Assembly (NCBI GenBank): GCA_947579605.1
Contig: OX388314.1
Location: 6,820,001-6,884,000 of the forward strand
DNA: 64,000 nucleotides
DNA from: Athripsodes cinereus
Taxonomy: Eukaryota > Arthropoda > Insecta > Trichoptera > Leptoceridae
Direction of reading: 5' to 3'
Shown here: in pieces, positions 48,093 to 59,492 of the stretch
Layout: every line of letters begins with the position of its first letter
How positions within the stretch are numbered: position 1 is the stretch's first letter
Position numbers and translations under genes: made by a program
The notes under the pieces: model-generated
Told to the model about the DNA's origin: nothing
Seen by the model: the letters and a program-made list of their open reading frames with translations, nothing else
Databases searched by the model: none

Positions 48093-48879
48093 TAATAGTA
48101 GTTGAAGCTTTCTACTCTATGGTCTCTACTATTCTGAAATCATTCTCAGGTATGCTGAAACATTGAAAGATGTATAAATATAGTAAGTACTTACCACTTT
48201 CCTGTGACAATATTATCTGTCATTTTCTTTTTAAAATAAACAGGATTTATAAGACTATTAATCAACAGTTTGTGCAAAGAATTAGTAAACTAATATAACC
48301 TAACAATACTTACCAATATAACCAAATGATACTTACCTATAATTAACAGCTTTAAAAATAGCTCACTCATACCACATCTATATTGGTTCATAATCACATA
48401 CAACCTTCTTAATACTTAATACATACCGGCATATCTATAAATCGACGCCGACGCGGTTCGACTCGTTAATTTGTAATATATTATAAATGTATTTATTTCT
48501 TTATATAGGCAATTATTTACCGACCTACCTACTAAATACTTCTATAATGATAATTGTTTTTTGTCTCTAGTTCAAGGACAAAAACATGCTAATTTATTCG
48601 TTAAATTTGTATGTAAATATTTTTAAATAGGTACATTCGTTGCCAGCTGATAAAAAAAATTGTTTTATAAATGTACCTATATGAATTATACATACATGAA
48701 CAGTTGTATAAATGCTATTTATGTGAATCAACTATAAAGGATAAGCTACTTTTAACTGTCCTCATGGTTATATACCTAATTATTTATCTATACTATTAAG
48801 GCATCTTCGAAAAGTTATGCCAGCAGATTCACTCTCATGTATTTAATGTACGTGTAATACGTACGTGTATTTTAATGTA

Positions 48880-48978
48880 CCCCTTTCACGACACAAACTT
48901 TAAGCTTACTGTGAAATGTGTATAAGGTTGTATTTGGGTTTATAGCAAAACCCAGATATATCTTTTTTTTTTTTTTAA
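48880..48978 (+). mobile_element. Truncated SINE (body only)
   Basis: Starts CCCCTTTCACGACACAAACT, then GTGTATAAGGTTGTATTTGG and CCAGATATATC with a long T-run. The tRNA head is missing, so it is 5'-truncated. Confidence 0.8.
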
Positions 48979-50309
48979 ATACTCTTTGTGTCATGAAGTA
49001 TAAGACATTGAGGATGAATAGTCATTTTATTCCTAAATTGATGTTGATTAAATGTAATGTTTTAAAAATACTGGTTTTTTACAGATCATTCGAAAACAAA
49101 TAAGGTCAGAATTGTAACTTGAACACACGAAACTATCATATTATATGGCTTAGAAGAGATAACTCACCTTATTAATTGTTTGTTCCCAGATGATACTTGA
49201 ACCCGTCTTTTTCTCGAATTGTATTTTGTCCAATTTAGCTACCAGTGAAACAACGAAGGCATATCAAATTCTCTCGTATCAACTCCAATGACTGCCTCAT
49301 GTGTAAGAATTGGTCCGTCTCGGAAATTACCGTATAATATCATGTCATCTTTCTTCAGTCTTATAGGATAGATAAATTTAAAAATGTCACCTCATGCAAT
49401 GGTTAATTGTAAAGATAGCTTCGATATTCAGAAAAGATATCTTTTCATAGGACATTGAAAACGCACAAATAAGATTGAGGAGCTTATTTTTCAATATGCT
49501 TTATTTCAGAACATAAACATCAATATAAAGAAGATACTAATGTGTTTGTTGTGAACAATTATTTAATAATTTACACTTATTAATAATAGCTGAGGTTTTA
49601 TTTGTATTTGCAAAGACCCATGTATTACGCCTTCCTTTGCTGTCAAGATTGTGTAGTAGGCAATAGTAGTTATTTGAGTCGCCTCCTCAAGTGTAACCAA
49701 AGTTTATTCAGCCGTAGACTTATCTTGTTATTGACAGCTCAGATGTTCCTATTGTTTCCTTTACGTGTGGATGGAGTCAGATTGGATTAGGGAAGAATAA
49801 CTGATAAAAGTAACAACTTGTTAAATTAAATTACATCCTTGATATAGATTCTAGAAATAAGTATCATTTACTGATTTGGCGGTAACTTTGTGGTGGTTTT
49901 TGAACATGATGATGAATGTTTGAAGTCAAAAACTGTACTTTTTATACCACTAATATTTTTTTTACACGCGACCAAAGTTTCGGCGGAGATACCGTCATTC
50001 TCAAGTGATATTTGACATATATTAAACGACTGCAATAAAATGAATAAGTTTCTCAGGATTGTTTAAAGGCTTTGTTTATATTTTCGACTTTAACTATATA
50101 ACAATTTCTAGACATATTGATATGATTTTAAATTCACTATGAGTGTCAATTATAATATTAAATTGTTTTAAGGCTCCTTTTATATCGCACATGCTTTTGT
50201 TAGGAATATGCAATTTTTTTATATATTATTCATACTTTTAAAGATTATTTTACATAGAAAACATTTCCCCTCTAAATTTTGTATTAAAAGCTGCCATTTT
50301 TTTTCACAA
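48979..50309. other. AT-rich DNA without recognisable gene
   Basis: Includes a minus-strand motif at 49965-50008 (CTTGAGAATGACGGTATC, then CTCCGCCGAAACTTTGGTCG) with a CGG/CCG stem and GAAAC. It looks distantly similar to the hammerhead-like motif at 38271 but lacks the CTGATGA core. No gene is seen. Confidence 0.4.
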
Positions 50310-50530
50310 ATGTGGTGTCCAGTAGACTACTTGCAAGTAATAAACGTGCAGATTGTCCTCTCTGTGCCCATGAAAAGACATTCAGGATGGGTGACATGTA
50401 TCATCGCTGAATTGTAGATATTAATTTTCTTATACGTGATGGTTAACGAACACCTGCCTTTTAAAGAACACTCGATGCTCAGAGAAAAAATTGGGAGACT
50501 TTTTCTTTACCGGAAACTCCGTTGGGTACC
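50310..50530 (+). repeat. Dispersed CCATCACGGC-type repeat copy, 5' truncated
   Basis: Contains CCAGTAGACTACTTGCAAGT, TCCTCTCTGTGCCCATGAAA, ACATTCAGGATGGGTGACAT, CATCGCTGAATTGTAG, AACACCTGCCTTTTAAAG and TTCTTTACCGG. Confidence 0.75.
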
Positions 50531-50944
50531 AACAAAAGCTATATTTTGGTATATTCGTATATTACTCAAAGTGATTTAGTAAAGCACGAAACCTCATTAA
50601 TTTAATGTTTCAAACGTCTGAAAAATATTTTCTTTGGACAGTGGTTAAAAAAATATTGTTACTGTTAATTCAACTCTTCTCTAAACCTTTTGTTTGAAGT
50701 GCCAATCAATTAAGTTAATATAATTTTGACAGCTCGCAGCTTTTTTGGGTGCTATAAAGACTTGATAGGAGAGTGGGGTGGAATTTTATAAATAAATTTC
50801 TTTAACAAGCGTTAGTTAAGGAATCTTTTGAATTAATTTTTTAAATTCCTGATCATTTTTTTTAATGACGAAGGCCTGTAATTTTATCGATATTATTTAA
50901 AATGTATTTTGTCTTTTCCATTAAATTTATCTTAGCGTACTTAT

Positions 50945-51120
50945 ATTTTTTTTTTATTAAAAAGATATATCTCGGTTTTTATTATAAACCCAAATACAAC
51001 CTTGTACACCTTTCACAGTAAGTTAATAGCTTGTGTCGTGAAAGGGGAGTTTGCCGGCACCTGGAATCGAACCACGGACCCCATGTGCACGAGGCCGAGA
51101 CTCCCAGGCTACCGACGAAC
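50945..51120 (-). mobile_element. tRNA-derived SINE, full-length copy
   Basis: The complement begins GTTCGTCGGTAGCCTGGG with B box GGTTCGATTCCAGGTGCCGG, then the CACGACACAAGCTATTAAC body and AGATATATCTTTTT tail. It is the only minus-strand SINE of this family here. Confidence 0.85.
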
Positions 51121-52370
51121 TCAAAAAAAATATATAATTTCGTACTATAATAATAATTAGTATTTTAGAAGCTGATATATTAAAATAATTGATTTTACGC
51201 ATTAAACGCCTTAACTAATAGGTCTCCTACTCTTTTGTTTAAATTTTTAATGTTCTATAAAAAAAACAGGTATTTGTCTAACATTGCGTAAAAGATATTC
51301 AATATCTTCAAGTGGTTAATGCATTTATGCCGTCTGTTCTTACTTTTTGTAATAGCACGGATAAAACGAATTATATATTCATTTTATACAGCAAGTCCAC
51401 TTGATATTTTATTTTCAGAGATACCTCGATTTCTTTATCTTGTGTGCTTTCGTTTGAGCTCAGTGATACATTTCTTTTCTAGAAATCTCTAAAAGTTCTG
51501 GAGCCAGCAGATCACTGAATAAAAGTTGACTTTCATAGTTATAATTTATATGATAAAGTTTTATAAACATAAGTAGATGCATTTTTTTAATTGCATTTTT
51601 TAGTTTTGTATAAATTAATAATATATAAAATAATTCTCGTTAGTACCGACTTATCTAACATAATGTATAGTAATGTTTTATTTATACATTTTAAAGCATT
51701 TATCGCTCATTTTATAAATTAATATTGCATTCATTAATAAGTATAATACTCCATCATTAATATTACCTGAAACTTACCTATAAGGAAGTTATAGTCAACA
51801 TACCATCACGGTTTCTCACATGTTTAATACTGTGTACTTGAAGCGAATATTCTATAAGTCAGATAGTACTTGAATTCGAATCATTTAACGATCTCATAAT
51901 TTTTGTATTAGATTTTTCAAGTTCACCTTTTTTAATTCTGGAATCTTTGTTTTTTGTTCTCAAATTATAAATTTGTCTGTCACCACCCTCTAAAATTATC
52001 TTAGCACCCCATTCACCAATTCTCTCTGAGATTTTTACTACCCACTTTGGAAGGCTTCAGCGCTCACTGAAGGGGTGATACTGCCCCCATTGGATGCCTC
52101 TGTTTTTCTAGTGGAAGTTACTGTTATGTAAAAATTGATATGCTACTGATTAATAGGAAGTTAAATAACTCTTTTGATTTAAAAAGATGACGCGATGAAG
52201 CATGCCACGCATCACAATTGTTCATGCAGCAAATTTGAAGTGCGTTGGTGAATACTTATCGCAACTTTTACACACACATACTCACACGCACATGATACAA
52301 CATTTTTAATAATACACCTTAATATAATCTTGTGTGTTAAAAAAAACCTTATCGCAATATTAATAATAAT
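51121..52370. other. AT-rich DNA without recognisable gene
   Basis: Only short chance frames and A/T homopolymers. Confidence 0.4.
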
Positions 52371-52373
52371 TAA

Positions 52374-53463
52374 TGCCGTTAGCACACCTCCGCTGCGGAA
52401 TCGAGAAAGCGGCTCCGCTTAAATCTGTCAGTTCGTGTGCGTCGTACGCAAGAGCGAGATGGCATGCTCAAATACATACTGTTTTCTATACATATATCTC
52501 TTTCTAGCACCGTTTCGCCATAGATTACGATATATCCATTCACATCTCCGCCTGTTTTTTCGCAGTCTCTGATGTTTCGCTTTTGTGCCGCTTTTGTATT
52601 TGTACAATTCGACAGATTTTTGGAGCGAAACCATGACCAAACGTCAAATAGCGTGGGTCTGCGGTAAGTGAAGTAAGATTCTCTCTATCTATATCATCAT
52701 GAAATTTCCCACATATGGGGCAGTCACTAATAAACATAATAGTCGTCCTCTCCGTGCCAATATCCACATGCCGTTATTATACTGATTACTACACTATCTA
52801 TACCATCACGGCATCTCTCACAAGTTTATTACGTGCAGTTGGTCTACCGACTATCCCATTTTATCCAACTATACCATCACGGCTTTCCCACAAGTTTATT
52901 ACATAGTCACCAACTGCATGTAATAAACTTGTGGGAAAGTCGTGATTGTATAGATAGATAAAGTGGGATAGTCAGTTGACCAACTGCATGTAATATGCTT
53001 GTGGGAGATGTGATGGTATAGATAGATAAAGTGGGATAGTCAGTTGACCAACTGCATGTAATATGCTTGTGGGAGATGTCGTGATGGTATAGATAGATAA
53101 AGTGGGATAGTCAGTAGACCAACTGCATGTAATAAACTTGTGGGAAAGCCGTGATGGTATAGATAGATAAAGTGGGATAGTCAGTAGACCAACTGCATGT
53201 TATAAACTTGTGGGAAAGCCGTGCTGGTATAGATAGATTATAGTTCAATATTTATTATTCGGCCAATATCGGATAATTACTTCGGAATATGCAATTAAGT
53301 TCCACTAATTTCACACTACTGCGTACGTAATAGTGTTTATTCGGTATCACGATTTCGCTGTTCGCGTTCCGCGCAAATGTACTAGCTAAAAGCGGTTTCG
53401 CTACTACGACTCCGCTCAGCGGTTTCGCTTTCGCTATTTCGCGGCGGAGGTGTGCTAAAGCCC
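52374..53463. mobile_element. PIF/Harbinger-like TIR element with nested array, 1,090 bp
   Basis: The ends share TTAGCACACCTCCGC, extended imperfectly by GCGGAATCGAGAAAGCGG on the left and GCGAAATAGCGAAAGCG on the right complement. TAA flanks both sides (52371-52373 and 53464-53466), a Harbinger-type 3-bp duplication. There is no transposase. GCGGTTTCGCT-like words repeat near the right end. The middle is occupied by the inverted and tandem array at 52797-53246. Confidence 0.6.
52797..53246. repeat. Inverted tandem array of about 70-bp units
   Basis: Two units in CCATCACGGC orientation (52797-52904) face five units in the opposite orientation. The latter have CAACTGCATG starting at 52911, 52981, 53049, 53120 and 53190 (periods 70, 68, 71, 70). 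Each reverse unit contains CTTGTGGGA, a GTGATGGTATAG block and ATAAAGTGGGATAGTCAGT. The units derive from the 5' end of the dispersed repeat. The array forms a large palindrome centred near 52905. Confidence 0.9.
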
Positions 53464-53466
53464 TAA

Positions 53467-54439
53467 AGGTACGGTTTAATTGTTACTAATAGAGTTTTAA
53501 AAATAAAACCCTATTGCAATTTTCCATCGTTCCAAATTAAACGATAAAATGAACTTTAAATCAGTTGGTTTTAATGAACTATGTTTATCAATTCACCGCT
53601 CTTCAAAGCTCCTCTCGGGAGTCTCCTCTCGGGAGTACAGCACAGAAACCTCTTCCATTCAGAGCTTCCATGCATCAGTCGAGTCACCTCTTCTCACGAA
53701 ATTCTTGACATTCTAATACTGTTGTCATAGAAACAGTTTACTGTGAATGGGGGATGACCGGGACGTCTGACATAACAATGAAATAACATTGCCCTATGTG
53801 ACTAACTATCATTTGACATTCTCAAAACGTGACCCAGCTAAGGGAGTTTCGCGATAGACACACAATACTCTGTATTGTTCAGGAGGTGTTATGATTCTTT
53901 AATGGCTCCTCGCGGTGTATTTTACACAAAACGACACATCTTGAAAATAATTGTCTAGTTATCTTTATTATCCTTTAGGTCATGATATAAGTAAACGGCG
54001 CTTTATAAATCATCAAGCTATGTTGCTATATTCTGAATCTCAGAGTACTACCGCTACGAATTACCGTCATACTTAATTTAATCCTCTACACCGTAGTACA
54101 GCTCTGTACTAAACGCATGTAATCAAAGCTATTGCATAATCTATAGATTAACTAAATATCATTGAATCACCTGTGTATTATAATATATTGATGTTGATAG
54201 AATTGGCAGCCTTTGAGAAGCCACATAATAATATTATTATATACATGCTTTGTAATCATTTGCTTTACAACCTCTCTATGGTTTGACACACCTCTGCGCT
54301 TAAAGCCAAGGTTCTTGACTCGATGTGTTGGTAATTGGTATGTAACTATGACTTGTATTTGAATGCATATTTTGGATGCTTACCAAATATGTGAGAGAAT
54401 TAATAATGAAGCTACATCAGTATAATAAAGTCAGATATA
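53467..54439. other. AT-rich DNA without recognisable gene
   Basis: A small tandem duplication CTCCTCTCGGGAGT (twice) lies at 53609-53636. No gene is seen. Confidence 0.4.
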
Positions 54440-54690
54440 CTACACCATCACGGCATATCCCACAAGTGGGGTAGCCAGCAGACCAGCTGCATAGAATAAA
54501 CATGCTAGCTGTCCTCTAGGTGCCAATATAAAATCAAGACATTCAGGATGGTTGGCAAACCTCATCGCTGAAATTAAGGTATAAAATGTTAAAATTTGAA
54601 CACCTGCCTTTTCCAGGACACTCAAAAACTTACGGGAAAGAGTGGGAGACCAATTCTTTAACGGGTGCTCGAGAATCCACTTAGTTCTCA
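54440..54690 (+). repeat. Dispersed CCATCACGGC-type repeat, best copy
   Basis: Runs from ACCATCACGGCATATCCCAC through GGGGTAGCCAGCAGACCAGC, TCCTCTAGGTGCCAA, CATTCAGGATGG, CTCATCGCTGAAATTAAGG, ACACCTGCCTTTTCCAGGAC and AGAGTGGGAGACCAATTC to the GGGTGCTCGAG end. No TIR, A/B box or poly(A) was found, so its class is open. The minus strand has a 95-codon frame (54440-54727) covering the whole repeat. Confidence 0.85.
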
Positions 54691-55091
54691 GATGTCTGAG
54701 ATGTTCCCTACCTGTTTCCATCTTCATTCGTAATGGGTTGCCTTGACTATAATACTTTGGAACATCGCCGAGATATATTCTGTGCTCGTCACTTTTTCAA
54801 ACTACTCAACGGTATCATTTTTAATCCAATAATACTGGAAAATTTCAATATATATGTTCCCGATGCATATTGACGTTCTCGGCATCACGATTTTTTTTAC
54901 CAGCCTCAAAGCCGAACAAACATGATGGCAAACTCGCCAGTGGGAAGAGCTATTCAAATGTTTAATGGTCTGGCTGGAGAGGTTGATATGTATGCAGAAT
55001 TTATAAGAAAAATCGAAGATATATTGTAGTTGTGTTGTCGTTTGGATATCGTTTAGAGTTTTTAATGATCCTTGTGAGAATCGTCTTGTTG

Positions 55092-55310
55092 TCAGTAATA
55101 ATAATAATGTCTGTGCTTTCTCACATCTGCTCTTTCAGATGAATATAACCCCTTCGTCATCCCTGCATCACCCATTCGCTCCATATATCTAAACCATCGT
55201 AATTTATATACACACATTCTGTCCACAATACTCCTCATTTTCCCAATATTTACATTCCTCTTTCTGTCTACGCAACGTTTTACCAACGTCCCACCTATCC
55301 TGAGACCCAT
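55092..55310 (-). pseudogene. LINE pol fragment (LRWFxxMERM block)
   Basis: A 72-codon minus-strand frame contains VYKLRWFRYMERMGDAGMTK, then GLYSSERADV. The LRWFGHVERMxxxxxxKxxxxxE motif is common near the C-terminus of insect LINE polyproteins. It runs into an AAT microsatellite. Confidence 0.65.
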
Positions 55311-55324
55311 ATTTTTTTAATTGG

Positions 55325-55410
55325 CACAGAGCGGATAGTCTACATGTTTACTGCATGCAGTTGGTCCGCTGGCTGCCATACTTGTGAGAGATGCCGTGGT
55401 TGTATAGTAT
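55325..55410 (-). repeat. Fragment of the dispersed CCATCACGGC-type repeat
   Basis: GGCACAGAGCGGATAGTC, GCATGCAGTTGGTCCGCTGG and ATGCCGTGGTTGTATAG match the 5' third of the repeat, inverted. Confidence 0.7.
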
Positions 55411-56594
55411 AATAATATAATAAAAATAATAAAGTACAGTATGTTACAATCATAAGGTAACAATGCAGAAACGTGAACAGACGCCGTAATTTATATAGAT
55501 AATGTTGTGATAATTTTCAATATTATATAAATGTAGTGTATATTATCTCTATATGGAGTATCTATGTATGAGAGGTTGGCGACATTATAAAATGTAAATC
55601 ATACTTAGTCATGCTACTATGCAGTTCATACATTTTGTTTTACGCGTAGTAATAATTATAAAGGTGTTGTTAGCTCTTGGTTGTATATATCTACATAATA
55701 CAGAAATTTACTTAGTTTAAACACCTATTATGAATTTCACGTATTTCTTGATTTATTCTTTCTTATTGAACAACAAACAGTATTTTACAAACAATGGTCA
55801 CAAATGCACATTTATCAGCTTTTAAAAATAATACATTAAAGAATTTCTTTGTAGAAAATATGAACATTAACATTTTATTAGAGAGTACTTGCGTGTGTGT
55901 ATATAGTAATTTCGATCAATAATTTGACGCCTATATAATTATTTTAGTTTTATTATTAAAAAAATGCAAATAATTATGATTTAGAAATGCTATGTTTTTG
56001 GGGAAGACAAAATGTTTTTGTTATCTAGATTACCTATGTTGTTGTTTCTATTATGCTTTGAGAATTGATAATAAATAAATAAATAAAATATGCGACTCTT
56101 AGTGAATAATTATACGTAATGGAATCAAATATACTTTGTAATATGTTCAATGCGTTAAGTACCTAAGTAAATAAATAAATAAATAAGAAGATGAGCAACA
56201 AAAAAATATAAAATTTTGTTACTTTGATAAGAAACAAACCAAGCAGTCGAAATACGTCGCATCATGGTATTTTGGAGCAAAATTTGTATTTTACACCCGA
56301 TAGTATTGCGGTTTCAATAGTATGAATAATAATAATAATTGTACGTGTGACACGATTGCAGTTAGGTTAGGTAGTAGATAGCATACCTCTCCGTTGTGCA
56401 CGTAACACTGTAGTGTAGTGAAGTGACGAGGCGGTGTTTACCTGTACCAGGCACCGTGTAAAGTCAACATCATCATCATTTTATACCAGAGATTCTCATA
56501 CTGTTATCAAAAGTGCATTATTAATAAATTATATACCATCGAGAAATTTCACGCATGCGGGATAGCTAATAAGGCTAGCTAACACTAATTGTAT
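55411..56594. other. AT-rich DNA without recognisable gene
   Basis: AATAAATAAATAAA runs occur near 56070 and 56170. A GC-richer patch at 56330-56470 has no identifiable family. Confidence 0.4.
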
Positions 56595-56828
56595 GTAATA
56601 AACATTTACACCATTATGACTTATCCCACAAATGAAGTAGCCAGCAGACCAGCTACATGTTATTAACATGCAAACTGCCCTCTCTGTGCCCAGAATAAAG
56701 TAAGACGTTCAGGATGGGTGGCAAGCCAAAAAATACTTTTATTTTTTCGAACACCTGCCTTTTACAGAAAAAGTGGGAAATCAATTCTTTACTCGGTGCT
56801 CCAAGGAATTCGTCGAGTTCGTCGAGGG
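56595..56828 (+). repeat. Dispersed CCATCACGGC-type repeat copy
   Basis: Carries CTTATCCCACAAATGAAGTA, GCCAGCAGACCAGCTACATG, CCCTCTCTGTGCCCAGAA, TTCAGGATGGGTGGCAAGCC, ACACCTGCCTTTTACAG and TTCTTTACTCGGTGCTCC. The central CATCGCTGAA block is deleted. A SINE follows directly. Confidence 0.8.
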
Positions 56829-57013
56829 AGTTCGTCGATAGCCTGGGGGTAGAGTCTCGGCCTCGTGAACAAGGGGTCCGTGGTTCGATACCAGGTGCCG
56901 GCAAACTCCCCTTTCACGACACAAGCTAAGTAGCTTACTGTAAAAGGTGTATAAGGTTGTATTTGGGTTTATAACAAAACCCAGATATATCTTTTATAAA
57001 TTAAAAAAAAAAA
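56829..57013 (+). mobile_element. tRNA-derived SINE, full-length copy
   Basis: Head GAGTTCGTCGATAGCCTGGG with B box GGTTCGATACCAGG, body CTCCCCTTTCACGACACAAG, tail ACCCAGATATATC followed by A-rich sequence. The upstream GTCGAGTTCGTCGAGGGAGTTCGTCGA is a short repeated stretch, perhaps the target. Confidence 0.85.
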
Positions 57014-58204
57014 CATTTATTTATTTCTCAAACAGCTGTTAGATACAGTTTGTGAAACTCTGTTGCATATCATTCTCTTAGTACTCATCTCTATAATAAA
57101 TACACACATATACATACCCACCTAATCGCTACATTATCTTCATATAACACTAATAATATTAAGTAGGTATACATAAAATACCCAGTGCTGTATATACAGA
57201 TATATAAACCTATGTTATTCACTAGTAAATAATATATAGTGACATTAATAATAAATATTATCTACCTATACATAGTACTGTATCTTCTTGTATTATTATA
57301 TACATTATGTACTGTCTAACTGTTTAAGCATTAGGAGATACATAAAGTTTGCGCTATAAATGGATTCACAGTGTAAATATTCAAATGTTCTTTATATTGT
57401 GAGACATGGCGTGATGGTATACTATATATTGGGCTAGGGATTGGGTTAGTTGGAAGATAATATCAAGTCTCTGAGATAAACTCGACCATTTTGGATTTTT
57501 TTTTTGTATATGCCATTTTGTAATCCTGATTCAACTTATTTATTTTGTTTAAATATTTTGTACAATAAAGTTCAAATTCAAATATATTTATTCAGTAAAA
57601 AATATACACTTAAGACAATAAACAATCAATACAAAATAATAATTAAAACGTATATCTTTCTTTTATTTGTTCCTTCAAAATTGAGCAGAGGTCGTGCTTT
57701 GAAAGTTTATGATTACTTTTATATATCATGTCAATGTCTTTCAATTTTCGTCTTCGAAAAACAGAGTAAAGAAGAAACTCGTCTCCTATCTTTACTTTTT
57801 AATTAATAAACTCGAATATACCTCTAAACATGATATTACTATGCTTGTATCTTGAAAATGGGGTAAATAAGTTGCGAGAGGAATTAAATCACGGATAGTT
57901 TGATTATTAAGTTCAAGATTTTATTATAAGGGTACCTGTCATCATTTTTTATTCCCTTAAGATTATCAAGTCAGAGTTTTTGTATGTTTATCTATTTATT
58001 TGGATTTTTAAACATTCGAATATACATTTGAGCAGAAATAATTTACAAATTACAAGAATATAAACAATGTACTATCCTACTCAACTTGTATTATATAATA
58101 TCACAATTTTCTATATTGCACTAAGCCCACAAGGTTGTCATTTTTTATTTATAATAAAAGTCGGAATGTAAACAATAAAACAAAATACCGAATATACTTT
58201 ACTA
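57014..58204. other. AT-rich DNA without recognisable gene
   Basis: CAATAAAGTTCAAATTCAAA at 57562 resembles a LINE 3' tail. A 28-bp piece of the dispersed repeat (TGGCGTGATGGTATACTA) lies near 57406. No gene is seen. Confidence 0.4.
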
Positions 58205-58280
58205 TACTTTACCCTCACGCCGTGTCTCAAGTTGGGTAAGCAGAGAGAACGGAACGCCATATACATCTATCCTTACATAC
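58205..58280 (-). pseudogene. LINE 3'-end fragment
   Basis: The complement ATGGCGTTCCGTTCTCTCTG then CTTACCCAACTTGAGACACG matches the 3' end at 46565-46650, so the two are one LINE family. Confidence 0.6.
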
Positions 58281-58810
58281 TTCTTATATTTTATAATAAT
58301 AAATTTAAAACAAATTTAATAATTTTGCACAAACTTCCACCAAGTACCGCCGGTCGACAACATGGACTATTTGCGTATAGATCTATCATATCTGTATTTA
58401 AGGTTTAAATTGGTAAGGTTAAAATTTTTAGTTTTCTATTGACAATTCGATAACGCCACTTTATTCTATAAGTCGCTTTTTAGTATTATAATTTATGAAT
58501 CTTATTTCATATAGTAATATTTAATTTTAATTTTATTTAATTTTAATTTTAAATTTTCTTTCTTTGACCTGCTGTTATCAGTGGTTTATATACTTAATTA
58601 CTATTTCATTCTGACACTCCATAACTGACTTATTATATAGACATTTTTTTATTGAATATTATTATTTTGATCTTGACGTATGAATTTGTAATGTACTTGT
58701 GTGATTGTGTGCGAATGTTTTTTATTGTTGTTGTTGTTGTTGTTATCTGTCATAATTTATAAACATGTAAAAGGCTCACGCCGTATATAATTGAAATAAA
58801 AAATAAAAAA
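58281..58810. other. AT-rich DNA with (GTT)n microsatellite
   Basis: A GTT microsatellite lies at 58724-58744. No gene is seen. Confidence 0.5.
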
Positions 58811-58833
58811 AAATTGTTTTTCTATTTTTACAG

Positions 58834-58903
58834 GTAAATACTATCAACTATGTATGGAATGGTGTTTTTATTCTCAAAAACATTCCCCACATCATGGCAC
58901 TGG
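58834..58903 (+). other. Possible 70-nt host exon
   Basis: TTTTTCTATTTTTACAG ends at 58833 (good acceptor) and GGGTGAGTAG gives a donor at 58904. Two of the three frames stay open. The first reads VNTINYVWNGVFILKNIP, then HIMALG. I do not recognise the peptide. The GTAAAT right after the acceptor could alternatively make this a recursive splice site. Confidence 0.25.
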
Positions 58904-59071
58904 GTGAGTAGAATATATTGTTGTTTCTTGTGTAAATATTTTTCATTTCGTATTGATGTTTGCATACAAACTGATATATTTATATTCCGTAATTTACGAT
59001 TCGCGGCCAGGCGAATCTCAAAAAAAACTCAAAAAAGATTATTTAAAATCACTTTATTAAAGTATAATATT

Positions 59072-59480
59072 AATTATTACACAATTGATTTTATTATTTA
59101 TTGAATAAAAGTATTGAATAAAAGAATCACAATGATATTTAATTAATTACACAACACAATACAATTTAACACAAGACCAGGATTTAACAACAGGAATTAT
59201 TATAATAAACTGATAATTACTGAGCGACAGAATATTAACACTGGGCTGACTAATTAGGTACTGACCACTATTCCCAGTGTGGAATACTTTATATAGTGTT
59301 TCCAGGCATTGGTACCTTGTGCATTAGTAACGTGTGCATTGGAATGACCTATTTTATTATAGTCAATATGTAAACATTCCCATGATCATATTACTGAGAT
59401 TCTGATACGCGGGCATTCCCACGATCGTGTTACTGGAATTATCTGGTATGATATAGGCTACTCTAGGCCTTATCATAACT
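59072..59480 (-). repeat. 3' LTR of the errantivirus-like element
   Basis: Starts AGTTATG right after the polypurine tract and ends near TAATAATT, an imperfect inverse of the start. It contains TATATAAAG (59287-59295) with a TCAGT initiator 33 bases downstream (59262), and AATAAA near 59097. The outer end is uncertain because the other LTR is outside the window. Confidence 0.6.
59260..59295 (-). promoter_or_regulatory. LTR core promoter (TATA and initiator)
   Basis: TATATAAAG and TCAGT lie at the standard spacing of about 33 bases from the first T to the A at +1. This defines the U3/R border of the LTR. Confidence 0.6.
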
Positions 59481-59492
59481 CGCCCACCCTTA
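59481..59492 (-). other. Polypurine tract
   Basis: TAAGGGTGGGCG abuts the LTR start AGTTATG. The env-tail stop codon (59490-59492) forms its first bases. Confidence 0.65.

Noticed and set aside
49965..50008. Second hammerhead-like motif
   Set aside because: It has a CGG/CCG stem and GAAAC with GTC, but the CTGATGA core is absent and stem I does not form.
52911..53246. Regularly spaced repeats that might suggest a CRISPR array
   Set aside because: The units are directly tandem without unique spacers, the DNA is eukaryotic, and the units derive from a local dispersed repeat.
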